From Phallusia mammillata (lineage: Eukaryota > Chordata > Ascidiacea > Phlebobranchia > Ascidiidae), in NCBI GenBank assembly GCA_003260075.1, contig QLIY01000237.1, positions 70,707 through 134,706 of the forward strand: a DNA stretch of 64,000 nucleotides. The letters are read 5' to 3'. The translations under genes were made by a program, and so were the position numbers. The notes under the pieces were generated by a model. The model was not told the DNA's origin. It saw only the letters and a program-made list of their open reading frames with translations, and did not search any database. Position 1 is the stretch's first letter; every line of letters starts with the position of its first letter. Shown here one piece after another: positions 26,018-60,767 of the stretch.

Positions 26018-26164
26018 ACTTTTAAAACAGAATGGGAGGAGGAGTTACCATGCATTGATAATGAAGGTAAACCTGTGTGTCTGATCTGTCCAGCTTCGCT
26101 CAATCGTTACAATGAAACGTCGTTACGAAGCTAAACACAAAAACTTTCCCATCATATCAGCCTA
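26018..26164 (+). pseudogene. Decayed hAT/ZBED-like transposase zinc-finger fragment
   Basis: One frame reads KPVCLICPASLNRYN; a second, one base over, reads MKRRYEAKHKNFP. Together they match the C-x2-C...H-x-x-K-H pattern of BED-type fingers in hAT-derived proteins, but a stop and a frameshift intervene. TGCGGCTCTT motifs at about 25919 and 26280 flank it, as in related elements. Confidence 0.55.
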
Positions 26165-26490
26165 ATTTCAAACACCTTGCAGCCCAGGTGGAGACACAGA
26201 GTATCACCGCACAACAATCATTAATTATTTGATAGCGCAGACTTTATTGTCAGTGAATAAATTCGTTTTGGATTTTTTTTGCGGCTCTTTTGAAACTAAG
26301 TTTTGTGATATGCGGCTCGAGCATGAGGGGGGGGGGACTATAACATAGCCCATTCAAAGGTAGACATCGGTGTTTATGTTGTATGAAGTGTTGGGTAGTG
26401 AATGACAATCTTAGTTAAATCACATAAATGCTGCTTCACGAAAAAAAACTACAAGTGTGTGGACTCTTGAAATTTGCCCACTGCCTTTGT

Positions 26491-26725
26491 CACTAAATAA
26501 AAGTCATTTAAAAATATTGTGGGAATGATATAGCTGATTGATAACTCACATTCGTACTACAGCACATGTCTAACGAGTATGTTACATCATTAATGGTGAC
26601 CAGGGGGGGGGGGCACTAAATAAAAGTCATTTAAAACTATTGTGGGAATGATGTAGCTGATTGATAACTCACATTCATACTACAGCACATGTCTAACGAG
26701 TATGTTACATCATTAATGGTGACCA
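26491..26725. repeat. Direct repeat around a short G run
   Basis: 26491..26602 and 26614..26725 are the same 112-bp segment with a few substitutions, joined by a G run. The second copy begins where the first began, as expected for overlapping contig ends. Confidence 0.85.
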
Positions 26726-26898
26726 ACTTCGTTGGTGAATCATATCATGCACATTCAGTAACATTATCAAAGCAACTTATATGGGCATATGGTTCCGTTG
26801 GACTTTGAGTGTACACTTCTAGTGGTAAAGAGATAACCTATTTTAAATTGTATATTATGGTCAGTTTATGTGAAGATATAGCTACATAAAAAGCACAT

Positions 26899-27118
26899 TT
26901 TGTGAAAAGGTTAGATTTGTAAATTGGATTTATGACAAGTGTAAAGTTTGACAAATATGTGGAGCATTACTTTCAAAACAGAAAGGGTTTCAACAAATGG
27001 GGGGGGGGGCACGTTTTGTGAAAAGGTTAGATTTGTAAATTGGTGACAAGTGTAAAGTTTAACAAATATGTGGAGCATTACTTTCAAAACAGAAAGGGTT
27101 TCAACAAATGTGACATAA
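26899..27118. repeat. Direct repeat around a short G run
   Basis: 26899..26998 and about 27010..27110 are near-identical (one small deletion), separated by a G run at 26999..27009. Confidence 0.8.
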
Positions 27119-28168
27119 TGTGGTAAAAATCAATGCATATATCAGGCAGTTGTGTGTAACACTCTCTTTTTTGACTGGTGCAGTTCACATATACACTGAA
27201 GCCTTGTATATGAAATGTGCGCCAATTCATATAATTGCCATTAAGTTTTAGTCCTTATCAATATATATATTTTATACACTTAACACGATTGGTTTGAAAA
27301 ATAATCATTATCGTATCGGGCTAGTTGCCGGGGCCAGATTGACTCCACTCCTTCAAACGTCCCTGTCCGCCATTGCAGCTTAGATCCTTGAGCCGAGAAC
27401 CGGCATACATTTTGTACAGTTATGAGTTTAAAAAATAATACAAATTCAATTACTAGGCTATTTGTATTTTCCAGGTTGCCACTTCATCGATTTTCTTGCT
27501 TTTTATTATTCGGACGAATGTGCATTGAGGTCGCAGTGTTTTTTGTGGTTTCAAGTTCTTGCAAAGAATTATGCCAGCAAGCATTGTGCAGTACTTCCAA
27601 GTATCGCCACGTGAAACAAACCTTAGTTGAAAATCATGTGCCTTACAATGAAAATACATTGACCTCAATTTTGTACATTTATCACAGTTGGTAAAATCCC
27701 TGACCAATCCTGTGCACATACGAAGAATATTTATCTTTTTCGTTTTGTTTTATCCTTCGGCCTAACATTTGCTTTAATGAATAACTAGCTAGAACTCTAT
27801 AGTATACACTTGCTTGGATGTGTATGCACTTTCGTCGATACTGTCCTGTTTGTATGTTTTTTCTGGCATGTTTTGAGATTATATTTTTACTCTCCCAGCG
27901 ACTTGTGTAGTTACTATTGTCACAAGGAAGTTGACATGCACAAGTGTATACGGTTTGAGACCCACATTTACCATTAAATTGTTACTGTTGACATCATTCA
28001 TGCACATGGCACTATTTAAAACTCTTGTTACAAATATTTCTAGCATTTTTGAGACAATCACCCCACATACATTTAACATTTTCTTTTTGGCCATACCACA
28101 GCACATACACTGGTTTATAACCTTAAATTTTCCCAATTCATGTAATGGGTTTGTAGATATGCTGTAGT

Positions 28169-28349
28169 CAGTGGTTGGATTCAGCCGGTTCACACTGGTT
28201 GTATAGAACCGTCTTACGAATTTTTTTATAAAATCAACAAACCGGTTAGCATTACTGTTTATGGTCAATGGACTTTTTGTAACAGAACCAGCTGAAAAAT
28301 ATGAGTTTGTGATAGAACCGACTGACAAAAAAATTGAATCCCACCACTG
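28169..28349. mobile_element. hAT-type MITE, 181 bp
   Basis: Ends CAGTGGTTGGATTCAG and TTGAATCCCACCACTG, with 8-bp duplication GCTGTAGT/GCTGTATT (one mismatch). Confidence 0.75.
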
Positions 28350-30098
28350 GCTGTATTGATTTGTGAATTTAAATTGACCCCAAAACTTACACAAAGAAGC
28401 AGTTTATTGTGGAACCCTAGACACAACTTTGAATCACCTGGGACCAGTGTTTAATCATGTACTTGACACTTTTGTTCCGTCCATTTCGATGCTATATGCT
28501 TTAAAGGCAGATTTTCCTTTGAACAGAAGCTCTTTATTGTTTTGTTCTGGCATTTTAACTTGTTTTTATGTATTTTATGCAGAATATGTGCATTGGAAAT
28601 AGTTCAGTGTTTCTTTAAGTATGACATACCTGTGTTATTGTTTTTTCAATGGCAGTTGAACAGATCAAATATGTGTTTGCATTAAATTTAATTTGTTTTG
28701 TAAAAAAGGCATAAGCTCAAATAGATAATGAATTGCTCTTGAAACAAATGATAATCAACTTTCGCTGGTTGTAAAGTTCATGCAGCAACATTATACCCTG
28801 CTTTTGTGCGATTATTTTCAATCTCACTATTCCGATCAACTCATAAATGACTTATTACCTTTGTTAATATAGAACAAAACATTACACTAATTGTACAATG
28901 TCAAAGAACATATTGTTTAAGGACTCATTTTACTGAAGAACACCATGACTTTTGCCAAAAATACTGTGCTATTGTTCATTGTGTTAGGGCATCTATCATA
29001 GGTTTTTTAACTGGTCATAAAAGTCCTTTATTGTTGGTTTTGTAGAAATTGCAGTACTTTTATTTTCAAGTTAAAAATGTGTCTTCCATCATGTTAAGAG
29101 GTGTCTTATTGTTGTTGACACTTTATTCTCTAAAACATTGTTTTTTCAGTGTGCATGATTCCACTGTCTTGCATATAAGATGCCTTGTACAAACTTTGTG
29201 CGTTTAGAATTATCATTAGATACAACAATTTTGCCTTTCTAATTTTTTACAATATATTCTGGATTAAATTCTGCCATAGACTGCGACCATTCTGATTAAA
29301 ATTTTATCCTTTTTTAGTAAAAAAAAACCTATTTGTTTATTAAGCAAGTTTTCCATAAAAAACGGTTGGGGTATATTTTGTTTTAATTCCCATTTAAGCT
29401 ATCATGTGTCATTTCATAAAGTCATACCTATTTTATTCTTGTTTCACTTCAGAAAATTTTGTGTAGGTTATTTCAATGCTTTGCTGAGATAATACTGTTA
29501 TTTTATTTCTGCCACCATTTTTATTTTATTGATGTTTTGTTTTCTGTTTTATGAGTTACTCAGAACCTTAAATTGTGTAATTAATATGATCTAAAAAATA
29601 AAACGTTTATATTAGAAAGCTTTTGTATTGCAAAAGGTTGTTTCTGAAAAGTGTTTGTAATGTTCTCTGCACATACATCCTGTTGTTGCAGAATTACACA
29701 TAACAGACATGCAAAGTGGTTTCAAATCTGGTTAAAAGACTTTTAGTGGTGCACATAAATACGAGTAAAGCACTATTGGGGCAATGTACATGTATTTTAT
29801 ACACTTTAACCAATTTACAAACATATCCAAATAACCTTTTAATACAAAAATGTATGTCTGTTATATCATGAAGATTTAGAAACCAGTTTCTTTTCAGATT
29901 CAGATGTAGTTCACAAAATGCATTGACATGAATAAAGTAAAAATAAACTAGAAATTAGGCAGGCAATTTTTGAAACGAAACAGGGTAAAAGTGTTTGTCA
30001 AACTCAAAAGCAGCTGGACATTCCCTTCAGTGCATCCAGGCTGGTTCAAACTTGAACAAAACTACTAGCTCTGCAGTGATGAGTTTGATTACGCTCTA

Positions 30099-31192
30099 TC
30101 AATTGTTTTGCACAAAAGGGTTTGGAATTTCTTCCATGCCATCTTGTGGACAGATCAGCACAACAGACGTTCCACGGCAAACAGTAAGTCCAAGTACTCT
30201 TGTATCTTCACTTAGTTTATATGGGTCATCAGGGTCTAAAATAGTTCAATTTGTGGTAAATCACTAAACCATAATTTTACGAAGGCTGGAGACTAGCAAT
30301 TACAGACTGGATGCCAAATTAGTTGATAAAAAGGATAATGCAAGTTTAGGAAAAGGGTGTTAAATGCATACAAGATATCTTACTGTATTTCAAAAGTAAA
30401 TTAAGCTCCAGTAAACATTATATCTAAAGTGCTGAACTAGTGCTACTTTGACTATAAAAGCTTTCGCAATTTATGCAACATGTCCAAGATCCATTTTTGT
30501 AACATTTTTTAATTTACCTCCTTTTTACATTTATATAATTCTTAAACAAGATTTCAAACATAATTTAAAACCATGTGTACATAAATTGTACACATCACAT
30601 TTTTACAAACTGCTTGTAATGGATTCTATAGAATAAGAATCATACAAATCAAAGTTTAAAAAGGACTGTACTAGCAATAATATTAACCATGCAGTCACAC
30701 AAGTGTACTTTGTGATTATAATTCACCATGCCAATGCAATATTTTAACAATTCACCTCTAAGCGTTTCGGTTGTACTATCCAATACCAGATTGAGAAGTG
30801 GATCAAAACCTTTCAAAACTCCGGAGGCTAAAATAGAGTCAAAATGTTTAAAACGGTTCAGGACTGTAAAAACATTGCAAATTACCTTCACGGCCACCAT
30901 GAAACTTCACTCGAATTGGCCTATCCAAGTATTTCGAAAGGTCCAAAATGCTTTCTTTTTTCTTTTTGTCCTGTCAAAAATTACCTGAATATTTTACACA
31001 TTAAATTGGACTGGTTCAAAGGCAGAAAAGGTTTTATTTATTGAAGCACAATTAAAAGTAATAAGATTTTAATCAGTTAATAAGCTTTTTTTTATTCCAT
31101 TGTTCAATGGTAAGGTTTTTGAGTTTAAAGTATGGCTACAAAAATGGCATAAAAAGTAAAAAAAAACAAAGCAAGTGCACACGTACCGACAT
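30099..31192 (-). CDS. LSM7: U6 snRNA-associated Sm-like protein LSm7
   Basis: Four exons: 31192..31187 (ATG TCG only), 30970..30886, 30827..30756, 30235..30099 (TGA). Phases close exactly to 99 residues (human about 103). The Sm fold is recognisable: Sm1 region SILDLSKYLDRPIRVKFHGG, then ASGVLKGFDPLLNLVLD, and in the last exon VCRGTSVVLICPQDG (Sm2) followed by ME(E)IPNPF. LSm7 is a subunit of the LSm1-7 ring (mRNA decapping and decay) and of the LSm2-8 ring (U6 snRNA 3' end, splicing). The first coding exon has only two codons before a GTACGT donor, which hides the gene from simple ORF scans. The long G run at 31330 lies just upstream, so promoter sequence may be missing. Confidence 0.95.
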
Positions 31193-31329
31193 TTCGGTTG
31201 ATGTTTTGAAAGGTAATCAGTTTCTAAAATTCACAGGTGTCAGTTAATCTTTCATGTACCGACTAATGATCGAAGTGCCTTTCGCAGCGCTGATCAATGC
31301 AAATTATTACCTCACGTTGTGGTACGGTA

Positions 31330-31419
<90 letters not shown>

Positions 31420-32631
31420 GGCGCCTTTCTGTCTTCGAAAACCGTAGTATTCGCTTAGTGCACACTAGGTAATTAACTTGGTGCTTTTATTACTGCAGAT
31501 GATGTAATTCAAATAAGATGGAAAATTGTGTATACTTCAGGTAAACCGTTTTGATGCGAACTCCAGCAGGTAACGCGTTCAGAGCATTTTAAATAGAGCT
31601 ACCAGAAAGAATTTACAGTTAAACCTTATTTTTGCCCATCTAAGTGCGTGTTTACTATTCGAAGGTAATAGTTGCTCAAGTCAAGGCATTCGCCATTCAC
31701 CAAACGCGTCTTTAACGACTTTATTGGATCGCTGGTGGTCCAGTGTTATCAGCACATATAACATATGTTTATTTGTGTGCAAACTTTCACCGGGCATTAC
31801 ACTGCGGAATGCAACTTTCTGCAAAAGGTAAAATTTTGCTTCTGACGCAACAGACCTGTAAAAGAAACAGATGACACATCTGCATGACCTTTATCTACGA
31901 TCTGTAAAAGTTTTACCCAATCTATAAAAAACATTTCATGGCAAAAAGAGGGTGGACAAACTGCAAGAAGAATAAAGCAAACCAAGTTGAGTAAATTCAA
32001 AACCTGTCTTCTTTAGAGGAGAGGGCCCATACTTTTTTACATGATAGCTGTTCTAACTCACTACCCTGGAGTGGGGAATATAAAGGTCATCATAAGTATG
32101 CCGAATCTGCCTGCAACGCTTGTCCAGAGAATCAATGGTTGTTATATGTGAGCATTCTTATTTTCTATTTGAACGAAACTTAAAGCAACGAAAGTTTATT
32201 TGAGCAATTGGAACGAAATCAAACTTTAAGAAATTTAAAGAAACTAGAGTGTCATAACTTAAATTGGCACATATCAACTAAATGCTATGAAAAACAATTA
32301 TTTAGAAACAAAAATGACACGATTATGCATCTACAAGAACATAAAGAACATGATACAATAAAATGTACATACACAGTATCTATAAGCCCACCATCACATT
32401 TAAAAACGAATAGAATAGTTAAAAACATAAAATCCACCATTAAAAACAGGCAACTACAAATGTATCTAAAAGCTAAGCAGCAAACATAATTACAAGAGTG
32501 ATTTGTGCCTAATATTTACAAGGTAGTGCACAAGTAGAAAAATGTATAAAAGGTAGATAAAATCAAAGCTTGCTTGAAGGATCTAGAAACAATAAGTCTA
32601 CATAGTTCAGGGTGGGCTCATAATACAGTGT
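31193..32631. other. Intergenic between LSM7 and the RRM gene
   Basis: Contains the 89-nt G run at 31330..31418. No supported coding exon; minus-strand frames near 31800..32000 and a plus-strand AT-rich frame near 32208..32489 lack family or splice support. Confidence 0.4.
31330..31418. other. 89-nt G run, probable gap filler
   Basis: An uninterrupted G run upstream of LSM7; there is no allelic duplication of the flanks that I can see. Confidence 0.75.
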
Positions 32632-33504
32632 TTATTCTGGGATTTTTTGCATACATTTTGCATCAGTGCACCAATACCCAGTAATAGGACTAATCAAAGC
32701 ATTGTGTGGAGATGCTGGCTGTATACCTTGTTCGTATATCACCCTGTTGCCAGCATTTGAATTATCCAAATCATTTCCAGTCACCAACCCATCTTGACTG
32801 TTCTGTTCATTGCTTGAAGAGAAATCAGAATTGTCAAAAGAATGATTGAAAACACTATTTACAACCTGGCTAATATTGACATTCTGATTGATGTTGTACT
32901 CAGTTTTGTAGGTTTGTTGATACATAGGACAATTTACCAGTGGAGCATTTTCACCATAGTAGTAATTTTGCTGGGGTTCATAGTATGGGTTGTTAACATA
33001 ATTGTTAGGTGAATATGCTGGCATGTATTGCATTGGAGAATTGTGATCAAAGTAAACAGTTCCATTGTGATAAACTCCAAAGGCATGGTTTGTATCATCT
33101 GACTCCATACTGGAATATTTTCCTTTACTGCCATCCACCTTTTTTGGTTTAAAGTATGCCCTGTTGATAGCAACAGGACATCCTTTAATAAGAAAGGGCC
33201 TTCCTCTATGGTACAGACTTAGGACTGCATCAGCAGAATCGATGTTTTCAAATGTAACAAATGCAAATCTTCGACACCCATCATCAATCAAATTTGTTTC
33301 TGTAATTTCTCCAAACTGGCGCATTAGCATTGCAATTTCTCTTTTTGAAGCACTTTTGGGTAAACCACCAACAAATAAGCGATTTTGTACATAATGAGAC
33401 TTATGTGGCAAAGGTTGAGGAACAAAGTATGTTGTTGAAATTGAGGTCACTGATTTGTCAGTTTGACCAAGACACAAATTTTGCGGAGCTTTTAGATTTG
33501 ACAT
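32632..33504 (-). CDS. Intronless single-RRM RNA-binding protein
   Basis: One uninterrupted 290-residue frame starting at an ATG. A single RRM spans about residues 41-115, with RNP2 LFVGGL (43-48) and RNP1 RFAFVTF (79-85), both with the aromatic residues that stack on RNA. The C-terminal 160 residues are rich in Tyr, Asn, Gln and Ser (for example NNPYYEPQQNYYYG), a low-complexity tail. The lack of introns among intron-rich neighbours suggests a retroposed origin, though no poly(A) tail or target duplication is visible. The layout (one N-terminal RRM plus a Tyr/Gln-rich tail) recalls DAZ/Boule-type germline proteins, but the sequence is not close enough to call. AATAAA overlaps the stop codon (GAATAAA at 32631..32637). 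Divergent from PIK3C2. Confidence 0.8.
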   Translation of the reverse strand: MSNLKAPQNLCLGQTDKSVTSISTTYFVPQPLPHKSHYVQNRLFVGGLPKSASKREIAMLMRQFGEITETNLIDDGCRRFAFVTFENIDSADAVLSLYHRGRPFLIKGCPVAINRAYFKPKKVDGSKGKYSSMESDDTNHAFGVYHNGTVYFDHNSPMQYMPAYSPNNYVNNPYYEPQQNYYYGENAPLVNCPMYQQTYKTEYNINQNVNISQVVNSVFNHSFDNSDFSSSNEQNSQDGLVTGNDLDNSNAGNRVIYEQGIQPASPHNALISPITGYWCTDAKCMQKIPE

Positions 33505-33925
33505 TATTTTAATGTATTTTTTTCAAGTTTTCATACACCAATGTTTTCCAAGACTAAAAGACAAATGTTAAATGTTAGTTACTATTTCAAACCTTGACTG
33601 GTTGCAGTTGCAGATACGTGAGATGGTCCCAAATTAACTTGAGTGAAAATGGTTTCGTTAGTTTGCCAACAAACACAAAAATACGAAATATGTACTATTT
33701 ACTTGGATATATAGGGTAAGTTTTCATTTCATAACCACCAGCAAAAAATCGTTAAGACCCTGTCGCATATTTGTTTATTGCTTAGCTTCTAACAAAAAGC
33801 GAAAGTATACTATTAGCTTTTTGTTTCCCATTAAACCAAGCTAAACGAATTGCTTACTTTGGTAAATTAAACACTCTGACCGAAACTATCGCCAACTTTT
33901 AGCAGCACGTTCTTTCGGGTCACGT

Positions 33926-33992
<67 letters not shown>
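33926..33992. other. 67-nt G run, probable gap filler
   Basis: An uninterrupted G run in the divergent promoter region. Confidence 0.75.
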
Positions 33993-33993
<1 letters not shown>

Positions 33994-34217
33994 ACGAAGT
34001 GCTGGGCCAAGCGTGCCAAGTGATCCAAGTGGGCCCGCAGTTTTAGACGTGACCGCGTTCTTTCTAATCGTCTGTGCAAAAAGAAATCTCGTGGTAAACA
34101 AGAAAACCCGGGAAATTGTTTTTCGCACACTGATTGGTGTAATTATAATCAGCTGTTTTGTGAAAATTATTTGTTTACGCGAAAGGTTCTTCTCCGATGA
34201 GATACTACTACAGTACT

Positions 34218-34325
34218 ACTACATGTGAAGCCTTTTTCGTGGATGGTCAGCGCAGATGAATATTTGGGGGGGGGGTACACTACATGTGAAGCCTTTTTCG
34301 TGGATGGTCAGCGCAGATGAATATT
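34218..34325. repeat. Direct repeat around a 10-nt G run
   Basis: The segment 34218..34265 (..ACATGTGAAGCCTTTTTCGT..) recurs at 34280..34325 after G10. Confidence 0.8.
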
Positions 34326-34473
34326 TTAAAAGTAAATGGTGCTAGTCTGGCGTCGTTAATTTTTTTTTGCGTTAAGTAAAAACGATTGGATGAGAAAATA
34401 ACAAATGTTGTTTGTTGTTTGGTACAGTGAAGTAGTGATAGTAATATGTGGCTGTTATAATTGTACAGAAAAC

Positions 34474-57802
<23,329 letters not shown>

Positions 57803-58146
57803 CAAAATCTTTTGAGCCTAACAGCACTTCTTGCACTTTTTACAATTCCGTTCTTTCTACTATTTGTGCACTGTAAAGGAGTGGAAAGGCTGTTGTTTTT
57901 GTGTGATCGATTCAATATTTTATTGCGTCTATTCCATCCCTATAGACTACAGACTTAAAATATTTTGAGTATAGCTGTAAGTAGAATGTTTGGCATTACA
58001 TTATTGTGCTGTTAATGAAAAAGAATGTTGCAAATTAAATCAGAAATTGTATTTTGTGTTGTTTCGTAAAAAGTTGTCACAAATATGCATGCGGGCATTC
58101 ATATTGATATAAGTTTAACTAGTATATCTTTTCATAAGAATTTCAG

Positions 58147-59016
58147 AAGCGATTTAAAATTAAGTGGTTTGTCAAAGCGTAAGTATTATGAATTTTCACT
58201 AATGCTCAAGGTCCATTTGTCTAGTTTTGCCTCCATTCGTAGACTTTTGGATAGCATTCAGTGAATAGTAATTTTACAACAAAATATATATTCAATACCA
58301 TTTTTGTCACTTATCTCAGCTCTTATATACTTTTTCCTACTGTACTTTTTCTTTGCTCTTATGGGTTTTGAGTACACTTTTGAAAATGACGCGTCCTCTT
58401 TGAGCAAAACAAAATCATCGGTGGCTTTTGATTTGTGCCTCTGCTTACTGATTTATGCAAACAATCGAATGCATTGAACAGATTTGCGTATTTATTTTGT
58501 TACTTTTATTTCTCATTTGCCTATGCGTTCTGTTACTTTATGTAGCAAACCACTATTGGCATTCAAACATAAGAAATTCATGAAATGTCCACACATGCAT
58601 TTATCAAGTCTAAAGATTTAAAATTTCTTGCACTAGAATATTAATCTAGGTTAGTTACAGTTGATGTGCATAGTGTCCTTGTATTATTTATGATTTATTT
58701 ACTGTTCCTCTTTTCTCTTCTTGAAGCTGTATGATTGATTGATCAATGTAGCTGTGCTTTGAATACATTTTTGTGCAATTATCAGTATTGTAAAGGAACT
58801 TGAATTCGCTAGTGAAGTTCGAGTCGCTTATCCAGCTAGTATTTGTCAGAATTTTACATAACAGTGTCCAAAAAGAAAAAAATGGGCAAAAATAGGTCAC
58901 AGCTTCCAAAAATTGTGGCAAAAAATGTCTTAGAAGATACAAGTACTGACAAAAAAAGGTTTGAAGGCAATACAGAGCAACAAGGCATCAGTCTGGATTC
59001 TAGATTCGACGATTGA
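58147..59016 (+). CDS. Unidentified Lys-rich small protein, 3' exons
   Basis: Two exons fit with strong splice signals: 58147..58178 (acceptor GAATTTCAG, donor GTAAGT) and 58865..59016 (acceptor ACATAACAG, stop TGA 59014..59016). In the joined frame they read SDLKLSGLSKLSKKKKMGKN, then RSQLPKIVAKNVLEDTSTDK and a short acidic end SRFDD. The frame is basic and hydrophilic, with codon use unlike random AT-rich DNA, and suggests a small nuclear or nucleolar protein; I do not recognise the family. The first exon(s) should lie between 57.8 and 58.1 kb but I could not fix them. AATAAA near 59197 would serve as poly(A) signal. An internal ATG at 58882 could alone give 44 residues. Confidence 0.4.
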
Positions 59017-59276
59017 ACAAAGTACAATGAAGGATACAAAACATGCGACGGTAGATATAAAACTGGTATCAGGGTACATTGGTATTGTATACTCTTTGTC
59101 CGTGACTGCGAAAGCAGATTTTATACGTCGCATTCGTTGTTTACGATTGTTGGTTTGGCGCGTTAATGAAACTGTACTTCTTGAAACGTCGTTTAAATAA
59201 AATACTTTTACCTGCTATTAACGTGCATCTTTTTACACAGTTTCTTTGTTTGATGATGGAAATGTATTATTTAGAG

Positions 59277-60538
59277 CAGGGCTTCCCAAACTTTTTTGAT
59301 CGCGACCCCTTTTAGTCTCTTTAAATTTTCCGCGACCCTTCGTGTTTAATATGATAAACAATGTCGTTTCAATAAATACAACAAGCGTATTTTTTGAAAC
59401 GACTAATTCGAGCGAAAACTAAAAACAACCTACCTACCGGTAGCGAAAACCAGAAACAACCTACCTACTCGGAGTCTACTAATTTACACGAACAAACACC
59501 GATACCTTTTACGTGCTTTAGCCTTTAGTTTCTGTCACATTGTTTTGCAAATAGGCACTTATCACCTTGGACCAAGTTTAGGCCGGTGCAGTGCTTTGCA
59601 AACGGACATTAAACACTGGTTAGAAATCGTAAATTTATTACCTATTTTTATTAGAGAAAGTTATTGCGCCACACAATACTTAAACGCTCTAGTCCAGGGG
59701 TCACCAAACTACGGCCCGCGGGCCGCATCCGGCCCGCTTGGTCATTTCATCTGGCCCTGGACCACATTTTTTAGATTGCCAAATCGTGTTGATAACTTTG
59801 TAACATTTTAAAATTAATTTACTCCCCACGAAAGTTTTCCTGTCGCGATATGTAGAATAATATTACCTAGTTTCGTTGGATTACAACGCCCAGGATTGAT
59901 CCAAAGCCAGCAGTTTGTTACGTCACAGACAAGTCTCAAATGTGCGCAAACAATTGCATTTTTTGTTACTTGTGACGTAATATATAAGCATTGCTCATAA
60001 GAGACGACCTATACAACTTAACAGTCGCAACACCAGATTTTGAATGGGATTGTAAAAGACCATATCTTAGCGCCCTTAGAAAAATCACTTCGCGGACTGA
60101 GTTTGGAAAAACGGCGCTAGGGCATGTAAAGTATGCGGCCCGCGCGAACCGTTATTAAACTTATCCGGCCCGCAGTGAAAAAAGTTTGGTGACCCCTGCT
60201 CTAGTCTATAACTCTATGTGTCATTTTTATGTTGCATTAAAATGCTTGTGTATTTCAAAACAATTGCAATTGTTGCGTTTCCACCAACGTTTGTTCGATC
60301 AATGGCGTCACTACAAGCGCGTTAGCGCTTAGCTGGAAACGTTTTAAAATCGACGTAACTCGAACAAAAATGACATTGTGATGTGATACAAAGGTCAAGG
60401 CCGGGGATGTGCGACATTCCCGTACTCTACGCCAGTGTACGATGTACTTTCTTCAAAAATAGGTACAGCTCTCTGCGACCCCTCAAGTTTGTTGAGCGAC
60501 CCCTTCTGGGGTCACGACCCCCAGTTTGGGAAGCCCTG
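59277..60538. mobile_element. hAT-type element, 1262 bp, with nested MITE
   Basis: Ends CAGGGCTTCCCAAACT and AGTTTGGGAAGCCCTG, perfect 8-bp duplication ATTTAGAG (59269..59276 and 60539..60546). GCGACCCC motifs are just inside both ends. A second element (59695..60198) is inserted in it; without that it is about 750 bp. A small tandem repeat (AAAACCAGAAACAACCTACC) is at about 59417..59466. No transposase. Confidence 0.9.
59695..60198. mobile_element. hAT-type MITE, 504 bp, nested
   Basis: Ends CAGGGGTCACCAAACT and AGTTTGGTGACCCCTG, perfect 8-bp duplication CTCTAGTC (59687..59694 and 60199..60206). Same family as 2490..2985, in inverse orientation. Confidence 0.9.
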
Positions 60539-60767
60539 ATTTAGAGCATTGTGGCGTAAAATCTTTAAAAAGAAATCGAATTTGTCTTCCTTACACACAC
60601 GGATTTCTTGATCCGTACAGGAGCGGATTATGTTAATGCACGTTGTACCGGTGCCGGTTACGTTGTCAGTTGTCACGTTTGTTTTGAACTTGACCTTACA
60701 TTTTGATGCAGATTCAGATTCAGATCTGTTAATGTCGATTGGTTTTTAATTTCACGTCAAAGAAACC

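Larger units (their letters stand above)
25668..30098. other. CDC42SE 3' region and intergenic DNA
   Basis: No other coding exon is supported. It holds a decayed hAT transposase fragment (26018..26164), two G-run/direct-repeat joins (26491..26725, 26899..27118) and a MITE (28169..28349). AATAAA at 29597..29602 and 29932 are candidate poly(A) signals for CDC42SE if its 3' UTR is long or spliced; LSM7 reads toward this region from the other side. Confidence 0.45.
33505..34473. promoter_or_regulatory. Shared upstream region of the RRM gene and PIK3C2
   Basis: A 969-bp interval between two divergent start codons, so promoters of both genes are probably here. It is disturbed by the 67-nt G run at 33926..33992 and by a short repeat/G-run join at about 34218..34325. 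I see no clear TATA box for either gene. Confidence 0.4.

Noticed and set aside
31797-32000. Minus-strand frame with a signal-peptide-like start (NLLNLVCFILLAVCPPSFC)
   Set aside because: It starts with TTG, not ATG, no convincing splice sites, no recognised mature peptide.
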